The translations under genes were made by a program, and so were the position numbers. The notes below the pieces were generated by a model. The model did not search any database. It worked only from the letters and a program-made list of their open reading frames with translations, and was not told the origin of the DNA. Shown here one piece after another: positions 23,985-32,824 of a stretch of DNA of 64,000 nt (the first letter of the stretch is position 1; each line of letters starts with the position of its first letter). This DNA is from Endozoicomonas gorgoniicola. Lineage in GTDB: Bacteria > Pseudomonadota > Gammaproteobacteria > Pseudomonadales > Endozoicomonadaceae. The DNA is taken from the NCBI RefSeq assembly GCF_025562715.2, contig NZ_JAPFCC010000001.1, positions 1,072,501-1,136,500 on the forward strand, written 5' to 3'.

Positions 23985-26783
23985 CTAACCATCGACTGCT
24001 TGTAAAGGTAAACAGGATTCCATACTTTTATTTTTTGAATCTGAATGTTTGAGATACCAGTCCTGTAAATGCTGAATGGCAGAAAACAGGTGCTTGAGTT
24101 GTGCTTGAATATTAGAAGTATCTATTTGCCTGTTCTGTTTTAACAGGCTCTCCAGTTGATAACAGCTCTTCTCCAGTTCTGGCACGCCGCAGTAACGACA
24201 CGAACCATGTAGTCGGTGAACCCGTTCCAGCAAGCCTTTGTGATAGTTGTGCCGGGCGTGTCGCTGCAGTGTTTCCAGGTCGTTGTCCAGCCCTTTGACC
24301 AGCATCTCGAGCATTTCATCAGCCAGTGCCGCATTTCCACCTGCCAGCTGAATGCTTCGCTCCCGGTCTACCGGATCGTTTCTGCTGGCTGATCCGGTGG
24401 TCTGATTGCCTGCAGGCTGGCTTTCCCCGGGGATGGGTTTATTCTGGACTGGCTCACTGGTCCAGTGGCTGACCATATTAGCCAATTGTCGTGCATTAAC
24501 CGGCTTGGTCATATAGTCATTCAGGCCACTTTGCAGAATCAGCTTCTTTTCATCGGGCAGGGCATGGGCAGTGACCGCAATAATAGGCAGAGAACTGCAT
24601 GTATGTTCCATAGCCCGTATCTGTCGTGTTGTTTCAATACCATCCATACCGGGCATCTGGACATCCATCAAAACCAGATCAAACAGAGTATACTGACACA
24701 GTTCAATGGCTTCAAAACCACTGCTGGCGGTTTTGACGGACTGCCCCATATTGGTCAGCATGGTTTTCAGCAGCTTCACATTCACCGGATTGTCGTCTAC
24801 CACAAGAATTGACTGCTTCGTCTGTGGAGAGGGCTGTCTGTCCAGGTTGCGATTGAACCCTTTGCCTGAATCAATATCCGCCAGGGCATCCGACAGACGC
24901 TGCTGACCAACTGGTTTGGATAGCGTGCTGACTTTCTCAGGCAGTACGTCCGGGTGTTCATCGGTTGAACTGGTGGTGGTCAGTACCATGACGGGGGTAT
25001 TTTGAGACAGTTCGGCGGCTTCTGTCAGAACGGTTTTCAATGACCGGTCTTCCTGACTGAGGATGATCAGGTCAAACCGGTTAGACTTCAGGTGTCTGGC
25101 AACATCCTGCCTCTCTCCCAGAGGTTCAACAAGACAGTTCAGGCGCTCGAGCTGATGGGTGATAGCCAGTCTGGACAGTTCCAGAGGTTCATACAGCAGA
25201 ACTGAACGTTTTGAGGCGGTGGGAGTATGCTTCACCGTTTTATTGTCGGCGGCATGGCTGCGGATGGTAAACCAGAAACTTGAGCCTCTGCCCAGATCGG
25301 AATCCAGCCCGATTTCTCCGTGCATCTGTTCCACCAGACTTTTACTGATTGCAAGACCCAGTCCGGTTCCCCCGGCTTTCCTGCTGCGGCTGGAGTCTGC
25401 CTGAGAAAACGCCCTGAACAGTTTTGAATGCTGCCCTGGTGTCATGCCTGTGCCCGTATCTGTCACTGTGAACTTCAGGGTCATGAAACCATTGTCGTCC
25501 TTATGCTCCAGCATCACCCGAACCGCAACACTGCCATGATTGGTAAATTTAATGGCATTGCTGACCAGATTGATCAGGATTTGCGACAGTCGCTGCCGGT
25601 CGCCCATGATGTCAGCAGGGGTATCGTTATAAATGAAACTGACCAGCTCCAGTGATTTATGACAGGCGGCAGGTGCCATAATGGATAGTACGTCGTCGAT
25701 AACGGAATGCAGGTTTAAGCGGCTGTTGTAGAGTTCCAGTTTGCCAGCTTCCAGACGTGAGAAGTCCAGAATATCGTTCAGCATCGACATCAGTCCCTGT
25801 GCTGATTTTTCTATGGTGATGAGATATTCCCGCTGCTGAGGTTTCAACTCACCTTCCAGCATCAGGCTGGTGTAACCAATAATACCGTTCAGTGGTGTTC
25901 TTATTTCGTGGCTCATATTAGCCAGGAATTCGCTTTTGCTGCGACTGGCCTCCAGGGCTTCTTTCCGGGCAAGGTCCAGTTCAACGTTCTGGATTTCAAT
26001 AGTCTCCAGTGTTTCCTGTAACTCTTCTGTTGTCTGCTCCACGCTTTTGCGCATGGTGTCGCTGGCCTGTTCAACGCTGTTCAGCATAGCGTTGATGGTG
26101 GACTCCAGTTCATACAGCAGACTGGTAGGGTTGGTCTCAAGTCGTTGATGAATTTTACCGCTGCTGATAGTTGCCAGGCGGTTCATTATCTGTTCAAGCG
26201 GATGCAGTATTGAGTGTCCCAGCTTGAGGCAGAACAGGGTTCCTGCCCCTAGCCCAAGCAATACCAGCAAGGCGCTGAAAACCAGAGACCGGTATTTTTT
26301 CAGGCTGGTCGGTGCGTAGGAATATTCGACCCGAAGCCAGCCGATAATACGGGAGTTGTTGCTTTCGAGACGATACAGAGGTGATGTTATCAGTAACGAT
26401 TCATCACCAGACACCAGTGTTTGCACTGTCGGGAATTTCTGCAGGTCTTCAGCAATACTGAGCCTGGGTCCGGCATGAATGATTTTACGTCCATGTTCGT
26501 CCAGCAGGCTGATGGCTCTGACATCCCGGTCTTCCAGTGCCAGAGAGGATAACTCCTGCACCTGTTGTAAATCGCCATCGATCAGAGCGAAATCAATAAA
26601 CGTTGATAAACGTGCGCTGTTACTCTGTGCTTTTTCCAGCAGCTGGTGTTCCAGTTCAGAAAAGCGTGTCCAGAGGTATAGGCTGCCCATAATCAGGGAG
26701 ATGATTATGCCCGGAAGCAGCGCCATCAGCAGAATTCTCTGTTTGACTGCCTGTGTCGTGTTGTTTTTTGGATGGGTAGTCAT
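23985..26783 (-). CDS. barA: Hybrid sensor histidine kinase BarA (GacS)
   Basis: Tripartite sensor kinase (932 residues) that phosphorylates the response regulator UvrY/GacA and so controls CsrA-regulating small RNAs, virulence and carbon use. Order: transmembrane helix 1 (about 18-38), a periplasmic sensor, transmembrane helix 2 (about 165-190), HAMP, HisKA with phospho-acceptor His292 in NMSHEIRTPLNG, HATPase (LINLVSNAIKFT, GGTGLGLAIS), a degenerate receiver, a second receiver with ILVVDDNPVN and the phospho-acceptor in LVLMDVQMPGMDG, and a C-terminal HPt domain with VHRLHGSCRYCGV. All modules seem intact. Presence between acpS and cysM-rlmD-relA is typical of gammaproteobacteria. Confidence 0.94.
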   Translation of the reverse strand: MTTHPKNNTTQAVKQRILLMALLPGIIISLIMGSLYLWTRFSELEHQLLEKAQSNSARLSTFIDFALIDGDLQQVQELSSLALEDRDVRAISLLDEHGRKIIHAGPRLSIAEDLQKFPTVQTLVSGDESLLITSPLYRLESNNSRIIGWLRVEYSYAPTSLKKYRSLVFSALLVLLGLGAGTLFCLKLGHSILHPLEQIMNRLATISSGKIHQRLETNPTSLLYELESTINAMLNSVEQASDTMRKSVEQTTEELQETLETIEIQNVELDLARKEALEASRSKSEFLANMSHEIRTPLNGIIGYTSLMLEGELKPQQREYLITIEKSAQGLMSMLNDILDFSRLEAGKLELYNSRLNLHSVIDDVLSIMAPAACHKSLELVSFIYNDTPADIMGDRQRLSQILINLVSNAIKFTNHGSVAVRVMLEHKDDNGFMTLKFTVTDTGTGMTPGQHSKLFRAFSQADSSRSRKAGGTGLGLAISKSLVEQMHGEIGLDSDLGRGSSFWFTIRSHAADNKTVKHTPTASKRSVLLYEPLELSRLAITHQLERLNCLVEPLGERQDVARHLKSNRFDLIILSQEDRSLKTVLTEAAELSQNTPVMVLTTTSSTDEHPDVLPEKVSTLSKPVGQQRLSDALADIDSGKGFNRNLDRQPSPQTKQSILVVDDNPVNVKLLKTMLTNMGQSVKTASSGFEAIELCQYTLFDLVLMDVQMPGMDGIETTRQIRAMEHTCSSLPIIAVTAHALPDEKKLILQSGLNDYMTKPVNARQLANMVSHWTSEPVQNKPIPGESQPAGNQTTGSASRNDPVDRERSIQLAGGNAALADEMLEMLVKGLDNDLETLQRHARHNYHKGLLERVHRLHGSCRYCGVPELEKSCYQLESLLKQNRQIDTSNIQAQLKHLFSAIQHLQDWYLKHSDSKNKSMESCLPLQAVDG

Positions 26784-27067
26784 ACAATGGCGATAGTTTG
26801 TTTATTAAATATTATTCTTCTGGCGAATAATAAAGTTAATGCAGGTGCTTGAAAAGCGGTTGAGGCTATTTCGGCATGATCTTGTGCCTCTGGCAACCAG
26901 CCTTATGAACAAAGTTAAGGTTTTGATTAGAGAAAAGTCTCTGGTTATGGACTCTGAATAACCAGCCTGGAAAGGCAATTGTAAGTGAGTGTTAATCATC
27001 AGGACTACACTTGGTCATGGATACCCCGGAGAGCTTTAACAACTCTTTTATAAGGAGTACGCAGATT

Positions 27068-27736
27068 ATGCCTTTTACTGGTGCTAAGGGACGTCGGTAT
27101 CATACCGATAATCACTTTTTTCTGTTTACATGGAAAGGTCGGGGGTTTGGCAAAGCCAAGGTTGGAAATCTGATTATTGACTGCAGGACTGGAGTGGCAG
27201 CGAGGAACGGCATAGGTGGGGTGACAGAAATGTTTAATGTGCCAACGGAACTCCGCCTGTCATTTTATTGTGCACACGGGACTGTGATAAGCCCCCATTT
27301 GGCAAGTCCAATCCCTTTAATGCAAGGATCGTTCGAAGCCTGGGAAGTTATCTCCGGAGGTCAGATGACTTTTAACTATTTACTAATACCCAGAAGGTCG
27401 TTTCATCAACTTGGTACTCCTTTATATCAGAGTCAGGGGCCGAGTAATGTGTACAAAGCAATCGTTAAGGCTGACAGGGCGGAGAAACTCGAAACAGGGG
27501 AAAAACGCACTGCACAACTATATGATATTTGCGTACCAAGTAACGTGACATACTTGCATTCATTGTTGGAGGAAATTAAAACCAAATTTTCTCAATACTT
27601 GAATGTCCATTGCCTGTTTAGCAGGGATTTAGGTGTTAATGAGCAGATAAGGCATGATACCTACCAACTTCCCCAGCGCTTTATCGAGGGAAAATTGGGA
27701 CGTTGGGAGATTATTTCAATGGATGATGAGTTGTAG
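27068..27736 (+). CDS. Putative host-interaction protein, paralog of 57172-57804
   Basis: About 222 residues, no signal peptide or membrane segment. I chose the ATG at 27068 (MPFTGAKGRR), with AAGGAG ten bases upstream; the frame is open to 27011, but the shorter form aligns best with the paralog at 57172. Shared features are an early strand with NLII, the central FYCAHGTV (paralog FFYAPHGTV), and a C-terminal YDICVPSNVTYLHSLLEEI...VHCLFSR (paralog FDILTTPTRILCSISLETV...IHCSFCR). From memory this resembles a family called putative adhesin Stv in host-associated bacteria, but that is uncertain. Function unknown. Confidence 0.6.
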   Translation: MPFTGAKGRRYHTDNHFFLFTWKGRGFGKAKVGNLIIDCRTGVAARNGIGGVTEMFNVPTELRLSFYCAHGTVISPHLASPIPLMQGSFEAWEVISGGQMTFNYLLIPRRSFHQLGTPLYQSQGPSNVYKAIVKADRAEKLETGEKRTAQLYDICVPSNVTYLHSLLEEIKTKFSQYLNVHCLFSRDLGVNEQIRHDTYQLPQRFIEGKLGRWEIISMDDEL

Positions 27737-27768
27737 TAGCCACGACATTTTCCCACCAGTCCCTTCTT

Positions 27769-27814
27769 AGCAATGACAGTCAGTGGTTCCTCCCTCTACC
27801 CGGTCGCAGATGAT
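27769..27814 (-). repeat. Diverged copy of the cysM 3' end
   Basis: An 11-bp block (AGCAATGACAG, 27769-27779) and a 16-bp block (CCCGGTCGCAGATGAT, 27799-27814) match the end of cysM at 31760-31770 and 31782-31797 in the same order and orientation; an ACATTTTC block also matches just beyond (27745 and 31750). The spacer differs by eight bases. The copies flank the YopJ-like gene and its IS as direct repeats. Confidence 0.8.
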
Positions 27815-27825
27815 TTTAATGTTAT

Positions 27826-28028
27826 CTAACGGGACAGCTCATGTATTTTGGCCAGTGCATCGGTTTTTTGTTCAAGTTTACGGGTTAGCTCAGCAACACG
27901 GTTGTTGAGGTCTGTAATTTTTCGCTGCTGCTGCTCTGTTCTGGCACTCATGCCTTCTAGCGTCTGTGTCATTTGGCTGGCTTCCAATGTCATGATCTTA
28001 AACTTTCCATGCCATTGCTCTTCTTTAG
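27826..28028 (-). pseudogene. 3' fragment of the IS-split YopJ-like gene
   Basis: Continuation of the gene at 29733-31604, cut off by the IS1380-type element. It encodes KEEQWHGKFKI and then a coiled coil (MTLEASQMTQTLEGMSART to TRKLEQKTDALAKIHELSR). Joining 29753-31604 to this fragment with one TTAG copy removed gives 2055 bases, an uninterrupted frame of 684 residues. An internal ATG at 27993 could give a 55-residue peptide, but no ribosome binding site supports it. Confidence 0.85.
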
Positions 28029-28046
28029 CCCGAATATTTCATAAAT

Positions 28047-28103
28047 GAGCAACAAGTTCCGGAAAAAACATCCCATTCTGATTTTTTCGGAGGTCTGTTG
28101 CTC
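28047..28103 (-). repeat. Subterminal palindrome in the IS
   Basis: GAGCAACA (28047-28054) pairs with TGTTGCTC (28096-28103), and inside it TCCGGAAAAAA pairs with TTTTTTCGGA with one bulged base. It lies downstream of the transposase stop near the left end, and may end transposase transcription or block read-in from outside. Confidence 0.65.
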
Positions 28104-28249
28104 TACTGTCCATGAAAAAGGTATTACAACCCGAACTCACCATTAATTCGGATGTTTTTTGATCAGCACCTGCTTTTTCAGGACAACAGAATTCCCCAAC
28201 ACTCTTTCTGTTGGTCGCTATTTTATTCTGATTGAGTTTATGAAGCTGA

Positions 28250-29650
28250 CTATCCCGGTCGAGGCAGCGGCATTGAATAAAAGACTTCGGTTATATGCTG
28301 CAAAAGCCCTTTTATTGGACAGCTGCGGGGCAAGTGAAGTTTGATTCGGTCTTTATACTCAACCACTTTAACCGCGACCTTACAAAGTTTTGTGATCACG
28401 GTTGATGGCTGTGCCTTTTCCAGCTCCGTACCTTTCAGTGCCTTGGTTCTCAGCTCATAGTGAAGAACATAAGCAGCGCAGGCGTAAAACATTCTCAGGT
28501 GATTTGCCAGAAAGCCTTGATCTGACAAGCGATCACCGGACAAATCACTTTTCAGATGCTTAATGAAGTTCTCATCCTGCCCTCTGGGACAATAAAGGTC
28601 TTCATATATTTCCTCGGGGGAAGCCTCCATCATCGAAGTCACAATAAAGCGGGGATTGTCGCCTTTCTGGTTGACCTCTGCCTTATAGATTATCCGGGTG
28701 TCCAGCCCTTTCCAGCTTTTTGCCTGATAGTCCGTTTCTCCGTAGAGCCTGAGTCGCTCAGGCTCTGGCATGTTGTTCAGTTTTGCCAGCCCGGTTTTAA
28801 CGTCGAGAGCTTTCCGCGCTTCATCCAGCAACTCTTTGGCTTTAGGTCGCAAGGCCGTCTTGTGTCCTGCGCCTTTTCCCAGCACGTAGTCGGAGTGAGG
28901 GTCATCCTGAACAACCTGCATTAACTCTGGTTGGGCAAAGTGGCTATCCCCACGAACCAGTAAATGGGTTTTCGGCCATCTTGTACGGATCAGCTTAATG
29001 AGGCGCTGGAGAATAGCTGCATTCTCTCGGCCTGTGGGTGTTTTTCCAGGACGCAGGATCGAAGTGATCAGCTTGCCGCTGAGCCCCTCAAAGATCATTA
29101 AGGGCAAGTAACAGTAGTCTTGATATTTGGCGTTGAACAGGTTCATCTGCTGGCCGCCATGGGTGATAGCAGGCGTATGATCCAGGTCGATAATGATGGC
29201 TAATGGCGGGTATTCATAACTGCTGATGAAGTGATCAGCCAGTGCTTTGGTCATATTATAAATATCCCGTTTGGTCATGGACTGACCAAGCCTTGTATAC
29301 GTTGGAGCGGAAGCCAGATGGTTATCATCGTCCAGTGGGTTTCTTCCATTGGCAAGCTTAAAGATTGGGTCTTTACGCAGATGGTTGCTGTCGTTTGCAT
29401 CTTCATAACCACAGGCCATTTGCAAAACTCTTTGGGCAATGAGTTCTTGCAGGGTGTGGTCGATGTAGGATTGATGACGTTTATCGTCAATGCCGTCAGT
29501 CAGCCTGGATATGATACCGCTGTGAAGCATTGTTTCACGTAGCATCAGGGCGCCAAAATCAGAGGATAATTCTCCGCCATTGAAGTCTGCCCGGATAGTT
29601 TTTCCGTTGGAGGGGTGAAAACGAAGCTGTTCTTGTGTAAATTTGTTCAT
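28250..29650 (-). CDS. IS1380-family DDE transposase
   Basis: Transposase of about 466 residues from the ATG at 29650 (MNKFTQEQLRF); the frame continues to a TTG at 29698. The N-terminal FNGGELSSDFGALMLRE, the catalytic-core strand AIIIDLDHTPAITHGGQQ, LLVRGDSHFA and the C-terminal DENFIKHLKSDLSGDRLSDQGFLANHLRM with the family Glu region are typical of IS1380 transposases. The frame is intact, so the element may be active. Confidence 0.92.
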   Translation of the reverse strand: MNKFTQEQLRFHPSNGKTIRADFNGGELSSDFGALMLRETMLHSGIISRLTDGIDDKRHQSYIDHTLQELIAQRVLQMACGYEDANDSNHLRKDPIFKLANGRNPLDDDNHLASAPTYTRLGQSMTKRDIYNMTKALADHFISSYEYPPLAIIIDLDHTPAITHGGQQMNLFNAKYQDYCYLPLMIFEGLSGKLITSILRPGKTPTGRENAAILQRLIKLIRTRWPKTHLLVRGDSHFAQPELMQVVQDDPHSDYVLGKGAGHKTALRPKAKELLDEARKALDVKTGLAKLNNMPEPERLRLYGETDYQAKSWKGLDTRIIYKAEVNQKGDNPRFIVTSMMEASPEEIYEDLYCPRGQDENFIKHLKSDLSGDRLSDQGFLANHLRMFYACAAYVLHYELRTKALKGTELEKAQPSTVITKLCKVAVKVVEYKDRIKLHLPRSCPIKGLLQHITEVFYSMPLPRPG

Positions 29651-29732
29651 GGCAAGTTCCGGTTTGCTTCTTCCGAAGCATTTTTTTGGTCGACCCAATT
29701 ATATCAAGTGATTGGGCGGAACTTGCCTCTTT

Positions 29733-31604
29733 TTATGAAATATCCGGGTTAGCTTTTGATTGTGTTTGAAGCTGGCTTATCTGTTGTTCCTTCTTATCCA
29801 GCGCCTCTGTTTTTTCTGTGATATTCCGGGCAGCCATGTTCATGAGTTTATCTTGACTAATTTCCGGCCCGACAGCTAAAGCATCACGAAGATGTTGTAA
29901 AGAGTCGTTTAAAGGATTGGGCTTTTGTTTTTTGGTTTTCTCGCCTGTGTTCACGGGCTTAGCCTTTCTTTTGGTGGTTTCGAGGTGGTTTTTCTTCTGT
30001 TGTAAATCTTCCCACTTGAGAATATTTTGATATCGCGATCCCAGGGCAAACAGGTTGACATCAGATGTTTGGCCAGGGTTATCTTCGTCTGGTACTGACA
30101 CGGTGTGTTTCTGATAATGTTTTCGAAGGGTTTGACCAGTCTTTTTGTCAATGACGGTATCGAGCTGGGTGTCAGTGAGCTTGTCCGCTTTCCGTTGTTT
30201 GCTTTTTGTCTGGCCTGCATGCGCAGATGACCTGGGTATTTCCGTACTGTCAGGAAGTAACGCTTTGTTCTGATTGCTTTTGAGTAACTGAGCATGCATC
30301 TGGTCAGCTGTAATATAAAACTTGTCGTCTTTTATCAGTGATGCCGGGTCTGCTTTTTCTCTACGCTTTCTCTTTGGCTGGGAAATAAGCGCACCAGCAT
30401 CCTTTGCTGTTTTAATTACCCACTCATCCAGGTCTGGCGTTTCGTTAAAGGCTATTATTGATTCAAGGGCAAGCTGGGAGCAGCCACTGGAGTCTTTTTG
30501 TAACTCAAAACCGGGCTTCAGCAAATAAAGGTTGTAGCTGTAATACATATCAGCAACAGCATTCATAACATCATCACTAATGTTGAGAGCGACAGGGTCG
30601 TCAGGCTTCAGCGTTTCATGCATGTAGATGAAAATATTATTGTCGTCATCACGAATTAGCCTCACATGGATAATATGTTCGCAACTGGTCGACTGCACAA
30701 GAAGGTTAGTGGTAACTACCTTTTTACCGTTATCCAGCGTTTTTTCACCTTTGTCGGTTAATATCTTCTTAAACGGATCGGTTGTCGTTTTTTTATGTTT
30801 GTAGAAATCGGGTTTTGACAGACCTGTTGCTTCTGCTGCCAGATCCTCAACCATAGGGGTTGTAAGAAACGGCTCACCTTTGTATGTCTTCTTGCAGCTT
30901 TTACCTGCTAGCTTAAGCTTTTTCTTCTCAAGCTTCTCTTCTTTGGTTGGGATCTCAATAAGAATAGGATTGACAGGAGATTTCCTGCTCTTCGATTCGT
31001 AACTCGACAGGGTTTCCCACTTGCGTGAATTCTTATTTTCTATGACATGGATAATCGTTCCACAGTTGGCTTTAAGAGGCATCGGCTGTAAGTCGGAGGA
31101 TTGCTTTCCAGTCAGTACGAACGGGTATGTAGCGTCTTTGTTGTAAATCGCAATGGGCGTGTTTACAGGCATTTCTTCCGGGTCAGGCAGGATGACCGTT
31201 TTGTTTACACAGCTTATAAGTTTTGACACACCTTTTGTTTGGCAGCTAATACCGATACTACTGTCAGACTTATCGTATACAGCACTTTTCATTAGCTCCC
31301 TTAGCTCCAGAGTCGGGTCATCAGGATCATTTGGTTTAGTCGGTTCTGGCCCATCGGGATCAAAGTTGCTCGAGACGGTTGGTCGAAAGACTTCCAGATG
31401 GAACCACGCTTTATCCAGAAGCCGATCTCTCACGTGGCGATTCAGGACATAGCCAGGCTCTGGTAGCTTGGTCAGATGGGAGATAAGCGTTTTCTTCGAA
31501 ACCATTCTGTACAGGCAGCAGGGGTTTTTTATCACCTCTTTCCTGTTGATTTCAGTACTGATGTTTGCCCTGGTTACGGCGGCAGAGCCTGATGCAGCGT
31601 CCAT
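29733..31604 (-). CDS. YopJ-like acetyltransferase candidate, 3'-truncated by IS
   Basis: A 623-residue hydrophilic protein without a signal peptide; the last five residues (NPDIS) come from the IS. Residues 305-380 show a YopJ-like layout: His310/His313 in CEHIIHVRLIRDDDNN, Glu330 in FIYMHETL and Cys375 in LQKDSSGCSQLAL. The Glu-to-Cys distance is 45 (44 in YopJ: Glu128, Cys172) and His-to-Glu is 17-20 (19 in YopJ), and QKDSSGC parallels YopJ QRSSSEC. YopJ enzymes acetylate host Ser/Thr/Lys after injection. Basic patches (QPKRKRREK, KRKAKP, KKTKKQKPN) could be nuclear signals. AAGGA lies 14 bases before the ATG. The family call is an inference from spacing; the N- and C-terminal parts are not recognised. 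The catalytic region is upstream of the IS, so the truncated protein might still work. Confidence 0.6.
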   Translation of the reverse strand: MDAASGSAAVTRANISTEINRKEVIKNPCCLYRMVSKKTLISHLTKLPEPGYVLNRHVRDRLLDKAWFHLEVFRPTVSSNFDPDGPEPTKPNDPDDPTLELRELMKSAVYDKSDSSIGISCQTKGVSKLISCVNKTVILPDPEEMPVNTPIAIYNKDATYPFVLTGKQSSDLQPMPLKANCGTIIHVIENKNSRKWETLSSYESKSRKSPVNPILIEIPTKEEKLEKKKLKLAGKSCKKTYKGEPFLTTPMVEDLAAEATGLSKPDFYKHKKTTTDPFKKILTDKGEKTLDNGKKVVTTNLLVQSTSCEHIIHVRLIRDDDNNIFIYMHETLKPDDPVALNISDDVMNAVADMYYSYNLYLLKPGFELQKDSSGCSQLALESIIAFNETPDLDEWVIKTAKDAGALISQPKRKRREKADPASLIKDDKFYITADQMHAQLLKSNQNKALLPDSTEIPRSSAHAGQTKSKQRKADKLTDTQLDTVIDKKTGQTLRKHYQKHTVSVPDEDNPGQTSDVNLFALGSRYQNILKWEDLQQKKNHLETTKRKAKPVNTGEKTKKQKPNPLNDSLQHLRDALAVGPEISQDKLMNMAARNITEKTEALDKKEQQISQLQTQSKANPDIS

Positions 31605-31755
31605 ACTGGCTTTAATTTCCTTGTTAAATCATTACTGGAAGTTGTCTTTCACAGAGTTATCACCCCTTAGAGTCACCCGGAAGGTTTCAGTTCCTCACAA
31701 GCCTGTTTTTTTGTTCAGATGGGTTCTAAGCGATTAAACTGGTTTGCCAACATTT

Positions 31756-32634
31756 TCAGAGCAATGACAGATACCGGTCACCCCGGTCGCAGATGATGCA
31801 GACAATGGTGGCGCCTTCAACCTCTTCAGCCAGACGAAGTGAACCCGCTACAGCACCTCCCGATGAGATGCCACAAAAGATACCTTCTTTGGTGGCCAGG
31901 TCCCGCATGGTCTGTTCTGCTTCCTGCTGGGAGATATCCATCACCCGGTCAACACGGCTGGCATCGTAGATATCCGGCAAATACTCTGGCGACCAGCGAC
32001 GAATTCCGGGAATACTGGCTCCTGCGGCGGGTTGCAATCCGACAATTTCAATCCCGGGATTTTGTTCTTTGAGATAGCGGGAAGTCCCCATAATGGTTCC
32101 GGTAGTTCCCATAGAGCTAACAAAATGAGTGACGGTGCCATGAGTCTGCTGCCATATTTCAGGGCCGGTGCCATGATAATGAGCGAGAGAATTATCCTGA
32201 TTGGCAAACTGGTTCAGTACCTTGCCCTGTTCCTTCTGCCCCATTTCCAGAGCCAGGTCCCGGGCGCCTTCCATGCCTTTCGACTGAGGCACCAGTATCA
32301 GCTCGGCTCCATAGGCTGACATGGACTTACGACGTTCTTCGGTCATATTGTCAGGCATAATCAGCACCATGCGATAGCCACGAATGGCTGCTGCCATTGC
32401 CAGTGCTATACCTGTGTTGCCACTGGTGGCTTCAATCAATGTATCACCCGGCTTAATGTCACCCCTGGATTCGGCTTCAGTGATCATGGACAGGGCTGGA
32501 CGATCCTTAACCGACCCGGCGGGGTTCTGGCCTTCCATTTTCAGAAGAATGGTATTGGATGACGGTTCAGCGATTCGCTGCAGGCGAATCAGTGGTGTAT
32601 TGCCCACCAGAGCTTCAATCGTCGGATATGCCAT
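31756..32634 (-). CDS. cysM: Cysteine synthase B
   Basis: PLP enzyme that makes cysteine from O-acetylserine with sulfide, or S-sulfocysteine with thiosulfate. The PLP lysine is in NPAGSVKDRPAL; the substrate loop is EATSGNTGIALAM; the PLP phosphate loop and STGTTGTIMG-like MGTTGTIMGTSRYLKE are present. CysM-type residues include the C-terminal IFCGISSGGAVAGSLRLA. I chose the ATG at 32634 (MAYPTIEALVGNTPLIRL), with GGAAGAA upstream; a GTG five codons earlier is possible. 292 residues is normal. Confidence 0.95.
   Translation of the reverse strand: MAYPTIEALVGNTPLIRLQRIAEPSSNTILLKMEGQNPAGSVKDRPALSMITEAESRGDIKPGDTLIEATSGNTGIALAMAAAIRGYRMVLIMPDNMTEERRKSMSAYGAELILVPQSKGMEGARDLALEMGQKEQGKVLNQFANQDNSLAHYHGTGPEIWQQTHGTVTHFVSSMGTTGTIMGTSRYLKEQNPGIEIVGLQPAAGASIPGIRRWSPEYLPDIYDASRVDRVMDISQQEAEQTMRDLATKEGIFCGISSGGAVAGSLRLAEEVEGATIVCIICDRGDRYLSLL
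31760..31797 (-). repeat. cysM 3' end, partner of the copy at 27769
   Basis: The intact partner of the direct repeat. It contains the last coding bases of cysM (IICDRGD...SLL). The 4-kb segment between the two copies carries the YopJ-like gene and its IS. Confidence 0.75.
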
Positions 32635-32784
32635 AAAGGTTTCTTCCACAGGTGGTCGTATTTATTTTTTGGGGAGGATACCCCATAAGTCATCGACTGT
32701 CGCATAGTCTGGTTTTTTTAGTGAAGGAAAATGTGGTGGAAAAAGAGGCAGAAAATGTCATACGGCAAGCCAATCGGGTATCTA

Positions 32785-32823
32785 CAATACCTCACAGGGT
32801 TCACTTAACCCCGTGAGGTATTG
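32785..32823 (+). promoter_or_regulatory. Hairpin covering the fdh ribosome binding site
   Basis: CAATACCTCAC (32785-32795) pairs perfectly with GTGAGGTATTG (32813-32823); beyond an A/C mismatch, GGGTT pairs with AACCC, leaving a 5-base loop. The 3' arm contains GTGAGG, the only Shine-Dalgarno sequence for the fdh ATG at 32825. No T tract follows. It may be an RNA switch or thermosensor that blocks initiation, or a DNA operator dyad. Confidence 0.75.
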
Positions 32824-32824
32824 T

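Larger units (their letters stand above)
28029..29748 (-). mobile_element. IS1380-family insertion sequence
   Basis: A 1720-bp element with one transposase gene. The ends are imperfect inverted repeats: CCCGAATATTTCATAAA at the left, CCCGGATATTTCATAAA at the right, with a second shared block CAAGTTCCG further in. It is flanked by the 4-bp duplication TTAG (28025-28028 and 29749-29752), as expected for this family. It interrupts the YopJ-like gene on the same strand. A subterminal palindrome lies at 28047-28103. Confidence 0.92.

Noticed and set aside
27826..27993. An independent 55-residue coiled-coil gene
   Set aside because: It is explained fully as the detached 3' end of the YopJ-like gene, and no ribosome binding site precedes its ATG.
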